Assembly: GCF_958439165.1 (NCBI RefSeq)
Contig: NZ_OY288130.1
Location: 1 to 64,000 of the forward strand
Direction of reading: 5' to 3'
Source: an uncultured Hydrogenophaga sp.
GTDB taxonomy: Bacteria; Pseudomonadota; Gammaproteobacteria; Burkholderiales; Burkholderiaceae_C
DNA: 64,000 bases
The position numbers and the translations under genes are program-made. The notes below the pieces were generated by a model, which saw only the letters and a program-made list of their open reading frames with translations, ran no database searches and was not told where the DNA came from. Positions 55,581 to 63,374 of this stretch are shown piece after piece (position 1 is the stretch's first letter; each line of letters opens with the position of its first letter).

Positions 55581-56195
55581 TTACTTGGACAGGGCCAGCT
55601 TCACGCCGAAGCCGATCAGGAAAATGCCCGCCAGCTTTTCCAGGGTGCGTGTGATGCGCGGGTTGGCGCGCAGCCGCTCGGCCAGGTGGTGGGTGAGCAG
55701 CACCACCACCAGACCATAGATGAAGGTCAGGACCGCAATGGTCAGCGCCATCGCGGCGAAAGTGATCAAACCCTGGTGGCTGGCCGGGTCCACGAACAGG
55801 GGGAAGAAGGCCATGTAGAACACGATGGCCTTGGGGTTGAGCAGCGTGATGGCGGCGGCCTGCTGGAAGTACTGGCGGGGCCGGATGTTGAGCACCGGGG
55901 CATCACCCGGCTTGGCCGTGAGCATCTTCCAGCCCAGCCAGGCGAGATAGGCCGCACCCACCCACTGCACCATGCTGAAGGCCGCCGGGGTCGCGGCCAG
56001 CAATGCAGCCACACCCGCCACCGCCAGCCACATGAGCACCTGGTCACCGGCGATCACGCCCATGGTGGCCGCCAGCCCACCCCGAACGCCGCCCTTGCCG
56101 GTGGAGGTGATGAGGGCCAGATTGCCGGGGCCGGGGATGGCCAGAAAGATGACGATGGCGACGACGAACGCGCCGTAATCTGCGATGCCGAACAT
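55581..56195 (-). CDS. LysE/RhtB-family amino-acid exporter
   Basis: This 204-residue protein has five to six transmembrane helices of the LysE superfamily, with the signature VIFLAIPGPGNLALITSTGKGGVRGGLAATMGV at residues 15-47 and NPKAIVFYMAFFPLF in the middle. Exported amino acids of this family include Lys, Arg, Thr and homoserine lactone; the substrate is not clear. The gap upstream to rsmG (471 bp) is filled by two hairpin elements. Confidence 0.9.
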   Translation of the reverse strand: MFGIADYGAFVVAIVIFLAIPGPGNLALITSTGKGGVRGGLAATMGVIAGDQVLMWLAVAGVAALLAATPAAFSMVQWVGAAYLAWLGWKMLTAKPGDAPVLNIRPRQYFQQAAAITLLNPKAIVFYMAFFPLFVDPASHQGLITFAAMALTIAVLTFIYGLVVVLLTHHLAERLRANPRITRTLEKLAGIFLIGFGVKLALSK

Positions 56196-56313
56196 GGGGG
56201 CTCTCCGGGTGGGGGACGGTGGAGTTTACGTGAGGGGGTCTGGTTTTCTGCCCGAGCGTGCGGGGTGCGTTGCGGTTTCGCGGCGGTGGGGCTTCGCCCT
56301 GAGGGGTGGGCGG

Positions 56314-56480
56314 GGAAGGCTGCGGGGTGACGCCGGGCTCTGGTTCGCTCGCGGGCCACCGCTACTGGTGCGCTGGCGTTGGCGTTGGCGTTGGCGTTGG
56401 CTCGTCAATGCTGCCCGGGCGCGTCTGCTCTGTGGCAACCGCGAATCGGCCCGGCGCCCGGCGCCACCCCGCAGCCTTCC
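56314..56480 (-). repeat. Hairpin element C: inverted copy with 25-bp arms (one mismatch)
   Basis: Arms 56314-56338 and 56456-56480 are complementary at 24 of 25 positions. Read on the minus strand, the loop carries the same core as elements A and B (ATTCGCGGTTGCCACAGAGC at 56446-56427, CCCGCGAGC at 56355-56347). The loop middle differs and holds a GGCGTT repeat. The arm sequence is unrelated to those of A and B. Confidence 0.78.
56375..56400. repeat. GGCGTT hexanucleotide tandem repeat
   Basis: Four exact GGCGTT copies plus GG lie in the loop of element C. Copy number may vary between strains. Confidence 0.85.
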
Positions 56481-56675
56481 TGAAGTGATGCTGGCACACC
56501 CATGCGGGTGAGCCCACCCGGTGTGGAGGGGTGAGGGACCGGTGCGCGGACGCAGGCCCGATTCGCGGCTGCCACAGAGCGGGCGCCCCCACCCGGTGTT
56601 CACGAAGTAACACTAGCGCCCAGACCCAGCCACCCGCGAGCAGGCCTGCGTCCGCGCACCGGTCCCTCACCCCTC
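56478..56675 (+). repeat. Hairpin element B: copy with perfect 33-bp inverted arms
   Basis: After TCCTGAAGTGATGCTGG (56478-56494), as in element A, come perfect 33-bp arms (56526-56558 and 56643-56675) around an 84-nt loop. The loop holds the core ATTCGCGGCTGCCACAGAGC (56561-56580), CACCCGGTGTTCACG and CCCGCGAGC (56633-56641). The right arm contains the stop codon and last two codons of rsmG. Confidence 0.82.
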
Positions 56676-57332
56676 AGAGGCACCCCGCATCCACACGATG
56701 CACCGCTCCGCTCCCAGCCCCGGCACCTGCAGCTGTTCCACGTGAAACACCGCCACCGAGGCCGGCAAGGCGGCCAGCTCATCGGCCGGATGCTTGCCCT
56801 TGAGCGCCATCCACACCCCGCCCGGCTTGAGGGCCAAACGCGACCAGGTGGTGAAGTCCATCAGCGAGGCGAAGGCGCGGGAGCAGACCACGTCGTAGCC
56901 GCCACCCCCCTCCGCCGTCAACGACTCCACCCGCGCATGGATACCGCGCAGGTTGGGCAGGCGCAAGCTGGCAGCCACCTGCTGGATGAAGGTAGCCTTC
57001 TTGAGCACCGTGTCCACACAATGGACTTCGATCTGCGGGCAGGTGATGGCGATCACCACACCCGGCAGGCCACCGCCCGACCCCACGTCCAGCAACCGCG
57101 CAGGCAGGCCTTCGGTCTGGCGCAGCAGCGGCGGCAGGGCAGCCAGGCTGTCGAGCAGGTGGTGGGTCAGCATCTCGGCCGGGTCGCGAACGGCGGTCAG
57201 GTTGTAGACCTTGTTCCACTTGGCGATCAGGTCCTGGTAGGCCAGCAGCTGGTCGATCTGGGCACCCGACAGCGCGAGCCCGAGTTCACGCACACCGGCT
57301 TCCAGTGCCGGGCGCAGGTCGGCCGCGCTCAT
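56667..57332 (-). CDS. rsmG: 16S rRNA (guanine-527-N7)-methyltransferase RsmG
   Basis: This 221-residue methyltransferase has the SAM site RLLDVGSGGGLPGVVIAI (about 70) and the conserved CSRAFASLMDF late motif. It methylates G527 of 16S rRNA. Its ATG overlaps the mnmG stop as ATGA, a classic arrangement. Its last residues (..GASEG) and TGA lie in the arm of hairpin element B, so the present C-terminus was set by that repeat. Coding sequence also carries parS-like site 2. Confidence 0.95.
   Translation of the reverse strand: MSAADLRPALEAGVRELGLALSGAQIDQLLAYQDLIAKWNKVYNLTAVRDPAEMLTHHLLDSLAALPPLLRQTEGLPARLLDVGSGGGLPGVVIAITCPQIEVHCVDTVLKKATFIQQVAASLRLPNLRGIHARVESLTAEGGGGYDVVCSRAFASLMDFTTWSRLALKPGGVWMALKGKHPADELAALPASVAVFHVEQLQVPGLGAERCIVWMRGASEG
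56734..56749. promoter_or_regulatory. parS-like site 2 (within rsmG)
   Basis: TGTTCCACGTGAAACA has one mismatch to the canonical parS palindrome TGTTTCACGTGAAACA. It encodes the VFHVEQ region of RsmG. Confidence 0.8.
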
Positions 57333-59329
57333 GCCGCTTCCGACTCGCGGCGGGCAAAGCCCTTGAAGCCACCCTTCTTCAGGTGGATCAACAACAAGGA
57401 GATGCTGGCCGGCGTGATGCCCGAAATGCGGGACGCCTGACCCAGGGTTTCGGGCCGGTGCTTGGCCAGCTTCTGCCGCGCCTCGAAGGACAAGGCCGTG
57501 ACCTGCAGGTAATCGATGTCGTCCGGCAGGCGGAGGTATTCGAAGTGGGCCGCCCGCTCCACCTCCGACTTCTGCCGGTCGATGTAGCCCGAGTACTTGG
57601 CCGCAATCTCCACCTGCTCCACCACCGGCTCCAGCAGGTCGCCGAGGGTTTCACGTGAAACATCGGGTCCGGCGAACCGGCCCCCTTCCATGCCGGCAAG
57701 CGCCGCGTAGGACACGCCCGGGCGGCGCAGCAGGTCGAACAGGTTGTGCTCGTGCTCGATGGCCTTGCCCAATACCGCCTCGGCCGTTTCCGCCGGCAGG
57801 TTGCGCGGGTTCACCCAGGTGGCCTTGAGGCGTTCGGTTTCACGTGAAACCGCATCGCGCTTGCGGCAGAAGGCGTCCCAGCGGGCGTCATCCACCAGAC
57901 CCAGCTGGCGGCCGGTTTCGGTCAGGCGCATGTCGGCGTTGTCCTCGCGCAGCTGCAGGCGGAACTCGGCGCGGCTGGTGAACATGCGGTAGGGCTCGGT
58001 CACGCCCTGGGTCACCAGATCGTCGACCAGCACGCCAAGGTAAGCCTCGTCGCGGGCCGGCAACCAGGCACCGCCAAAGTCATTGCCCTGCCCGGTCAGC
58101 TGGCGGCACTGCAGCGCCGCGTTGATGCCGGCGAACAGGCCCTGGGCGGCTGCTTCTTCATAGCCGGTGGTGCCGTTGATCTGGCCTGCAAAGAACAGGC
58201 CGCCGATCTGGCGCGTCTCGAAGCTGTTCTTGAGCGAGCGCGGATCGAAGTAGTCGTACTCGATGGCGTAACCCGGCCGCAGGATGTGCGCGTTCTCCAG
58301 ACCCTTCATCGAACGCACCAGCTGGTACTGGATGTCGAACGGCAGGCTGGTGGAGATGCCGTTGGGGTAAACCTCGTGGGTGGTCAGGCCCTCGGGCTCC
58401 AGAAAGATCTGGTGGCTGTCCTTGTCGGCGAAGCGGTTGATCTTGTCTTCCACGCTCGGGCAGTAACGCGGGCCGACGCCCTCGATCTTGCCGGTGAACA
58501 TGGGGCTGCGGTCGAAGCCGCTGCGGATGATCTCGTGGGTGCGTTCGTTGGTGTGGGTGATCCAGCACGGGATCTGCTGCGGGTGCATGCCGGTGTGGCC
58601 CATGAAGCTGAACACGGGCACCGGCTGGTCGGCGTTCAGGCCACCCGGCATGCCGTCGCCCGGCTGCTCGGTGCACTGGCTCCAGTCGATGGTGCGGCCA
58701 TCCAGGCGCGGCGGCGTGCCGGTCTTCAGGCGGCCCTGCGGCAGCTTCAGTTCCTTGAGCCGGGCCGACAGGCTGACCGCTGGCGGATCGCCCGCCCGGC
58801 CGGCGCTGTAATTGTTCAGCCCCACGTGGATCTTGCCGTCCAGGAAGGTACCGGCCGTCAGCACCACGGTGCGGCTGCGGAAACGGATGCCGACCTGGGT
58901 GACCGCACCCACCACACGGGCGCCATCGCCATCACCCTCCACCATCAGGTCATCGACGGCCTGCTGGAAGAGCCACAGGTTGGGCTGGTTCTCCAGCATG
59001 CGGCGGATGGCAGCCTTGTAGAGAATGCGGTCGGCCTGGGCACGGGTGGCGCGCACGGCAGGACCCTTGGAACTGTTGAGGATGCGGAACTGGATGCCGC
59101 CCTCGTCGGTGGCCAGCGCCATGGCACCGCCCAGGGCATCCACCTCCTTCACCAGATGCCCTTTGCCGATGCCCCCGATGCTGGGGTTGCAGCTCATCTG
59201 ACCGAGCGTCTCGATGTTGTGGGTCAGCAGCAGCGTGGCGCAGCCCATGCGGGCAGCGGCCAGGGCGGCTTCGGTGCCGGCATGGCCGCCACCAACGACG
59301 ATGACATCAAATTCCTGGGGATACAGCAT
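57329..59329 (-). CDS. mnmG: tRNA uridine-5-carboxymethylaminomethyl modification enzyme MnmG (GidA)
   Basis: This 666-residue FAD enzyme starts with FDVIVVGGGHAGTEAALAAARMG. It has the two Cys-containing conserved regions (QMSCNPSIGGIGKGHLVKE, RYCPSVEDKINRF) and the C-terminal LSFEARQKLAKHRPETLGQASRISGITPASISLLLIHLKK. With MnmE it adds cmnm groups to wobble U34. The ATG at 59329 (MLYPQEF) is preferred over 59347. Two perfect parS cores lie in the gene and are read as V/S-R-E-T. Confidence 0.97.
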   Translation of the reverse strand: MLYPQEFDVIVVGGGHAGTEAALAAARMGCATLLLTHNIETLGQMSCNPSIGGIGKGHLVKEVDALGGAMALATDEGGIQFRILNSSKGPAVRATRAQADRILYKAAIRRMLENQPNLWLFQQAVDDLMVEGDGDGARVVGAVTQVGIRFRSRTVVLTAGTFLDGKIHVGLNNYSAGRAGDPPAVSLSARLKELKLPQGRLKTGTPPRLDGRTIDWSQCTEQPGDGMPGGLNADQPVPVFSFMGHTGMHPQQIPCWITHTNERTHEIIRSGFDRSPMFTGKIEGVGPRYCPSVEDKINRFADKDSHQIFLEPEGLTTHEVYPNGISTSLPFDIQYQLVRSMKGLENAHILRPGYAIEYDYFDPRSLKNSFETRQIGGLFFAGQINGTTGYEEAAAQGLFAGINAALQCRQLTGQGNDFGGAWLPARDEAYLGVLVDDLVTQGVTEPYRMFTSRAEFRLQLREDNADMRLTETGRQLGLVDDARWDAFCRKRDAVSRETERLKATWVNPRNLPAETAEAVLGKAIEHEHNLFDLLRRPGVSYAALAGMEGGRFAGPDVSRETLGDLLEPVVEQVEIAAKYSGYIDRQKSEVERAAHFEYLRLPDDIDYLQVTALSFEARQKLAKHRPETLGQASRISGITPASISLLLIHLKKGGFKGFARRESEAA
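57647..57662. promoter_or_regulatory. parS site 3 (within mnmG)
   Basis: GGTTTCACGTGAAACA contains the perfect palindrome GTTTCACGTGAAAC, the ParB site found near bacterial origins. Confidence 0.92.
57836..57851. promoter_or_regulatory. parS site 4 (within mnmG)
   Basis: GGTTTCACGTGAAACC is a perfect 16-bp palindrome with the exact parS core, 189 bp from site 3. Confidence 0.92.
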
Positions 59330-59426
59330 GGTCGGGCTCCGGGGCAACCCGCGATTGTCCCATCAAGCCCCGGTATCTGCCCAGTCCCGGACACACCGGC
59401 CCAGGGGCTGCGCGACAATGCCGCCC

Positions 59427-60026
59427 ATGTCGAACACCCCCCTGCCCCTCCTCGTCTTTGCCGGCAGCACCCGCACCGGCTCCCACAACCGCAAGCTGGC
59501 GAACGCCGCCGCCGACATGGCCCGTGCCGCCGGCGCCCAGGTCACGGTGCTCGACCTGGCTGCGCACGAGCTGCCGCTCTACAACGCCGACCTGGAAGCG
59601 CGCGGCACGCCAACCGCTTCGCTGGAACTCAAGCGCATCCTGCATGCCCACCCGGCCTGGATCGTGTGCTCGCCCGAGTACAACGGCAGCTACACCGGGC
59701 TGCTGAAGAACACCATCGACTGGGTGTCCAGCCCGGTCAAGTCCGACCCCGAATGGCAGCGCGGCACCAAGCCCTTCGAGGGCAAGGTGGTGGGCCTGCT
59801 GAGTGCTTCGCCCGGTGCCCTGGGCGGCGTGCGGGGCCTGGCCCACCTGTCGACCCTGCTGCGCAACCTGCAGTGCTGGGTGGCACCGAAGCAGTTCGCG
59901 CTGGGGCAGGCGGCCAACGCCTTCAATGCCGATGGCCGCCTGGCCCAGGAAGCTGCGCAGCAAGCGGTGCAGGGCGTGGTCGATCAGGTGATCCACGCTG
60001 CGCGCGCGCTCAACGCCGCGCGCTGA
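59427..60026 (+). CDS. NADPH-dependent FMN reductase-like flavodoxin-fold protein
   Basis: This 199-residue protein has the flavodoxin-like NADPH:FMN reductase fold. The opening LLVFAGSTRTGSHNRKLANAAADMA binds FMN phosphate; SPEYNGSYTGLLKNTIDWVS is the conserved FMN-binding motif. It may reduce flavins, quinones or azo compounds. ATG 59427 is used; another ATG 9 bp earlier is possible. It is divergent from mnmG. Confidence 0.92.
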   Translation: MSNTPLPLLVFAGSTRTGSHNRKLANAAADMARAAGAQVTVLDLAAHELPLYNADLEARGTPTASLELKRILHAHPAWIVCSPEYNGSYTGLLKNTIDWVSSPVKSDPEWQRGTKPFEGKVVGLLSASPGALGGVRGLAHLSTLLRNLQCWVAPKQFALGQAANAFNADGRLAQEAAQQAVQGVVDQVIHAARALNAAR

Positions 60027-60031
60027 CGCCC

Positions 60032-60319
60032 ATGGACTGCCGTCCGGGCTGCGCGGCCTGCTGCATTGCGCCGAGCATCAGCAGCCCGATGCCGGGCCTG
60101 CCGAACGGCAAGCAGGCCGGTGTACCCTGCCCGCATCTCGACGAGGCGCTGCGCTGCCGCCTGTTCGGCCGGCCCGAGCGGCCGGCGGTGTGCAGCTCGC
60201 TACGGCCGGAGCCCGCCATGTGCGGGTCAGACCGCGAACACGCCCTGCACTTTCTGCAGACGCTGGAAACAGCCACTGCCGCAGGACCCACGCGAGGCCG
60301 ACCGGTCAGCGCCACATGA
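60032..60319 (+). CDS. YkgJ-family cysteine cluster protein
   Basis: This 95-residue protein has the YkgJ cysteine motif (CRPGCAACC at residues 3-11, then PCPHLDEALRCRLFGRPERPAVC), which probably binds zinc or an Fe-S cluster. It starts 5 bp after the reductase stop, so the two genes are likely one operon. Its 3' end overlaps the convergent membrane-protein gene by 14 bp. Confidence 0.87.
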   Translation: MDCRPGCAACCIAPSISSPMPGLPNGKQAGVPCPHLDEALRCRLFGRPERPAVCSSLRPEPAMCGSDREHALHFLQTLETATAAGPTRGRPVSAT

Positions 60320-60584
60320 GCGGCAGGAAGAGCCAGGCCACCAGACTCAGCCACCAGGCCGCCACCGCCAGCCCGACCCGCGCGCGGGGCACCCAGACCA
60401 ACAGCGGCAGCACCGCCAGCAGCAGACAGGTCTGACCGAACCACACCGCATCGTCGCCGATCAAGGTGCGCACGCCGCTGTAACGGGACGAACCGGTGTG
60501 GGTCTCGGTGACGATGGCCATCACACCCAGCGCCACCAGCACCAGGGCGATGGCCGTGAACAGCAGGCGGTGTCCCAGCTTCAT
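60306..60584 (-). CDS. Small integral membrane protein
   Basis: This 92-residue protein has three hydrophobic stretches: LLFTAIALVLVALGVMAIV (8-26), TCLLLAVLPLLVWV (52-65) and LAVAAWWLSLVAWLFLPLMW (72-91). Nothing else is recognisable. It is preceded by AAAGGA and lies between the YceI terminator and YkgJ. Confidence 0.65.
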   Translation of the reverse strand: MKLGHRLLFTAIALVLVALGVMAIVTETHTGSSRYSGVRTLIGDDAVWFGQTCLLLAVLPLLVWVPRARVGLAVAAWWLSLVAWLFLPLMWR

Positions 60585-60604
60585 GGCGCGATCCTTTCAA
60601 ACAG

Positions 60605-60628
60605 AAAAAGCCCGCATGAAGCGGGCTT
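60605..60628 (-). terminator. Rho-independent terminator of the YceI operon
   Basis: AAGCCCGC (60608-60615) pairs with GCGGGCTT (60621-60628) around a 5-nt loop. On the minus strand it is followed by a short U run. Confidence 0.85.
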
Positions 60629-60667
60629 GCGAGACAGCGGGCACTCACTGTGTGCCAGCCGGGAGCA

Positions 60668-61237
60668 TTACTGGCGAACGGCTTCCACCTGGATCACCAG
60701 ACGCACGTCCTTGGGCACGCCAAAGGCGATGGCGTAGTCCATGCCATAGACCGTGCGATCGACCACGGCTTCAAAGTCGCCACCGCAGACCTCGCGCTTG
60801 AGCATGGGGTTGTCGTAGCAGTTGAAGCGCACGGCCTTGAGGGTCAGGGGCGCGGTCTTGCCCATGAAGGTGAACTGGCCCGGCACCTCGACCACCTTGT
60901 CGCCGTTGAACACCAGCTTGTCCGACACGAAGCGGGCCTTGGGATGCACGGCGGTGTTGAACAGGTCGGCGCTGTTCAGGTGCTTGTCGAAGGCGGCGGT
61001 ACCGGTGCTGACCGAGGCCACATCGATGGTGATGTCCACCTTGCCGGTGCGGGCGGCACGGTCGAACTGGATGGTGCCTTCCTTCTTGTCGAAGCGGCCC
61101 CGGTTGGTGGAGGTGTTGAAGTGGCCGATCTCGAAGGTCACGAAGGTGTGGGTCGGGTCGACGGCGTAGTCGGCCGCATGGGCCGCACCGGTGGCCAGCG
61201 TGGCAGCAACGGCCAGCAGAGCAAGGGAAGAACGCAT
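60668..61237 (-). CDS. Periplasmic YceI-family protein (first copy)
   Basis: This 189-residue protein starts with a signal peptide (MRSSLALLAVAATLATGAAHA, cut before ADYAVD). The YceI lipocalin-like barrel follows (DPTHTFVTFEIGHFNTSTNRGRF, the central KARFVSDKLVFNGDKVVEVPGQFTFMG, and GMDYAIAFGVPKDVRLVIQVEAV). YceI proteins bind long isoprenoids such as polyisoprenoid or quinone. The ATG follows AGGAGA. It is the last gene of a three-gene unit with a second YceI and cytochrome b561. Confidence 0.92.
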   Translation of the reverse strand: MRSSLALLAVAATLATGAAHAADYAVDPTHTFVTFEIGHFNTSTNRGRFDKKEGTIQFDRAARTGKVDITIDVASVSTGTAAFDKHLNSADLFNTAVHPKARFVSDKLVFNGDKVVEVPGQFTFMGKTAPLTLKAVRFNCYDNPMLKREVCGGDFEAVVDRTVYGMDYAIAFGVPKDVRLVIQVEAVRQ

Positions 61238-61275
61238 GGAAATCTCCTGAGGGTTGGAAAAACGGAAAACAGACA

Positions 61276-61848
61276 TCACAGCGGAGCCACACCGGTGAGC
61301 GCGAGGCGGAACTTCACCTGCACCTCGTCGGCCACCATCGAGGTGTCGGACCACTCGTTCTCGCCGATGCGGAACTGCAGCCGGCGGATGGGGAAAGCGC
61401 CGGTGGCCACGGTCTGGGCGCCCTGGCGGGCCAGCGTGACAGGCACCACCACGTCGCTGACCACGCCCTTGATGGACAGGCGTCCGGCCACCTCGAAGCG
61501 GGTGGCGTCGAGGCGGCGCACCGCCGTGGACTGGAACGTGGCCTGAGGGAAGGCCGCCACGCTGAACCAGGTCGGCTTGGGCAGTTCGGCGTCGGTCTCG
61601 CGCACGCCGAGGGTGGCGCTGCCGGTGTCCACGGTGAAGGCGATGCGGCTTTGTGCCGGCTGGGCCGGATCAAACTTGATCTGCGCATCGAAGCGGCGGA
61701 ACTGGCCTTCCACCGGCACGCCCATCTGGCGGCTGGTGAAGCGGATCTCGCTGCCCGCGGGCACCAGGGCCTGCTGGGCCGAGGCCGACAGCGGCAGGAC
61801 GGCGGCGGCGCCCAGCGCGGCGGCCAGCAAAGGGGAGCAGAGGTTCAT
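61276..61848 (-). CDS. Periplasmic YceI-family protein (second, divergent copy)
   Basis: This 190-residue protein has a signal peptide (MNLCSPLLAAALGAAAVLPLSASA) and a YceI barrel (GSEIRFTSRQMGVPVEGQFRRF, AAFPQATFQSTAVRRL, FPIRRLQFRIGENEWSD). It is only distantly similar to the next YceI gene, so the two may bind different isoprenoid ligands. It lies between cytochrome b561 (20-bp gap) and the first YceI gene (38 bp). Confidence 0.9.
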   Translation of the reverse strand: MNLCSPLLAAALGAAAVLPLSASAQQALVPAGSEIRFTSRQMGVPVEGQFRRFDAQIKFDPAQPAQSRIAFTVDTGSATLGVRETDAELPKPTWFSVAAFPQATFQSTAVRRLDATRFEVAGRLSIKGVVSDVVVPVTLARQGAQTVATGAFPIRRLQFRIGENEWSDTSMVADEVQVKFRLALTGVAPL

Positions 61849-61868
61849 GGCGGGCACTTTCAACAAGG

Positions 61869-62411
61869 TCAGAACATGCGGCGCAACAGGCCGTCGCGGT
61901 CGATCAGGGCGTGCTTGAGCGCGGCGCCCACATGCAGCAGCACCAGCGCTGCCAGCGCATAGGCCGCCAGCCGGTGCAAGGGCTTGAGCGTCTCGGCCAG
62001 GTCCGGACTCACCGGGACCCAGTCGGGCAGCGGCAACACGCCGAGCAGCACCACGGAGAAGCCGGCGGCCGAGCTGTAGGCCCAGCCCAGCAGCGGCACC
62101 GCAAAGAACAGCAGGTACAGGCCGGCGTGCGTGCCGTGGTGCGCCAGGCGCTGCCAGGCCGGCATGGCGTCGCGGATGGCGGCGGGCAGTGCCGGTGGCC
62201 GGTGCGTCAGGCGCCAGACCAGTCGCAGCACCGAGAAGGTCAGCACCAGGATGGCGGCCCATTTGTGCCAGTTGTAGAGTTTCAGCCGCTGCGGCGAGAA
62301 CGGCAGGCTGGTCATGTACAGGCCCATGACGAACACGCCCACCAGAGCCAGGCCCAGCAGCGCATGCAGCCAGCGGGCGGTGGCGGTGTAACGGGGCGGG
62401 CTTGCAGTCAT
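61869..62411 (-). CDS. Cytochrome b561 family membrane protein
   Basis: This 180-residue protein has four transmembrane helices and heme-ligand histidines (ARWLHALLG, YNWHKWAAI, AHHGTHAGLYLLF, PLHRLAAYALA), as in bacterial b561/YodB proteins that pass electrons from quinol or superoxide. With the two YceI genes it forms a familiar pairing of b561 and YceI, probably an envelope redox system. The ATG at 62411 begins MTASPPRYT. Confidence 0.92.
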   Translation of the reverse strand: MTASPPRYTATARWLHALLGLALVGVFVMGLYMTSLPFSPQRLKLYNWHKWAAILVLTFSVLRLVWRLTHRPPALPAAIRDAMPAWQRLAHHGTHAGLYLLFFAVPLLGWAYSSAAGFSVVLLGVLPLPDWVPVSPDLAETLKPLHRLAAYALAALVLLHVGAALKHALIDRDGLLRRMF

Positions 62412-62602
62412 GGGAGGCAGTGTAGGCAGACGATCGAGCAAGAAAGATGAACGGACTTGAACCTCATGTTCGAATTCGTTGAATGATCAGGGTACACCCG
62501 GTGTCGCCTCCGGGATGCTCCGGGGCTGCCCGGATGGGCGCATCGGCGTTGTAATGGGCTTCTGCTGTCCTTCCATCCGCCCCTGCCCCTCCGAGGTGTC
62601 CC

Positions 62603-63373
62603 ATGCACATCCCCTCCCTGCGTGAAGTCGTCAGTGCCGAAGAATGGGCGCTGCGCTGCGATCTGGCCGCCTGCTACCGCCTGGTGGCTGCCTATGGCTG
62701 GAGCGATCTGGTCTTCACCCACATCAGCGCCAAGCTGCCCGAGAGCGTGACCGGGGGCGAGCACCAGTTCCTGATCAACCCCTACGGCCTGATGTTCGAC
62801 GAGATCACCGCTTCCAGCCTGGTGAAGGTCGACATGGCCTGCAACAAGCTGCACGACTCGCCCTTCCCGGTGAACCCGGCCGGCTTCGTCATCCACAGCG
62901 CAGTCCACGAAGCCCGGCCGGACGCCGTGTGCGTGCTGCACACCCACACCCGCGCCGGCGTGGCGGTGAGTGCCCAGTCGCACGGCATCCTGCCGATCAG
63001 CCAGCAGAGCACCTTCGTGCTGTCATCGCTGGCGTATCACGACTACGAAGGCGTGGCCTTCCGCCCGGACGAGAAGCCGCGGCTGCAGGCCGATCTGGGC
63101 AACGCCAACTACCTGGTGCTGCGCAACCACGGCCTGCTCACCGTGGGCCGCAGCATCGCCGACGCCTTCCTGTCGATGTACACCTTCGAGAACACCTGCC
63201 GCATCCAGGTGGATGCGCTGGCCGGCGGCACGCCGCTGACCCAGGTGAACCCGGCCATCCTGGCCGGCATGGCCGACGTCATGCGCGTGGCCACCGCCGG
63301 ACAGGGCGCCCAGCTGGCCTGGCCGGCCCTGCTGCGCAAGGCGGACAAGCTCGACCCCTCGTTCCGGACCTGA
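62603..63373 (+). CDS. Class II aldolase/adducin-domain protein
   Basis: This 256-residue protein is a class II aldolase/adducin fold. It starts RCDLAACYRLVAAYGWSDLVFTHISAKLPE, has the zinc-ligand His pair in VLHTHTRAGVAVSAQ and a third in LVLRNHGLLTVG. Relatives with unknown substrate are common; decarboxylation or retro-aldol of a sugar phosphate-like compound is possible. No partner kinase or isomerase is adjacent. Confidence 0.9.
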   Translation: MHIPSLREVVSAEEWALRCDLAACYRLVAAYGWSDLVFTHISAKLPESVTGGEHQFLINPYGLMFDEITASSLVKVDMACNKLHDSPFPVNPAGFVIHSAVHEARPDAVCVLHTHTRAGVAVSAQSHGILPISQQSTFVLSSLAYHDYEGVAFRPDEKPRLQADLGNANYLVLRNHGLLTVGRSIADAFLSMYTFENTCRIQVDALAGGTPLTQVNPAILAGMADVMRVATAGQGAQLAWPALLRKADKLDPSFRT

Positions 63374-63374
63374 T

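Noticed and set aside
56375..56400. Possible CRISPR-like array
   Set aside because: The units are 6 bp without spacers; no repeat-spacer pattern or cas gene is present.
56196..56666. Short open frames in the rsmG-lysE gap
   Set aside because: They translate the hairpin elements into Pro/Arg/Ala-rich sequence with no ribosome-binding sites; the DNA structure is the better explanation.
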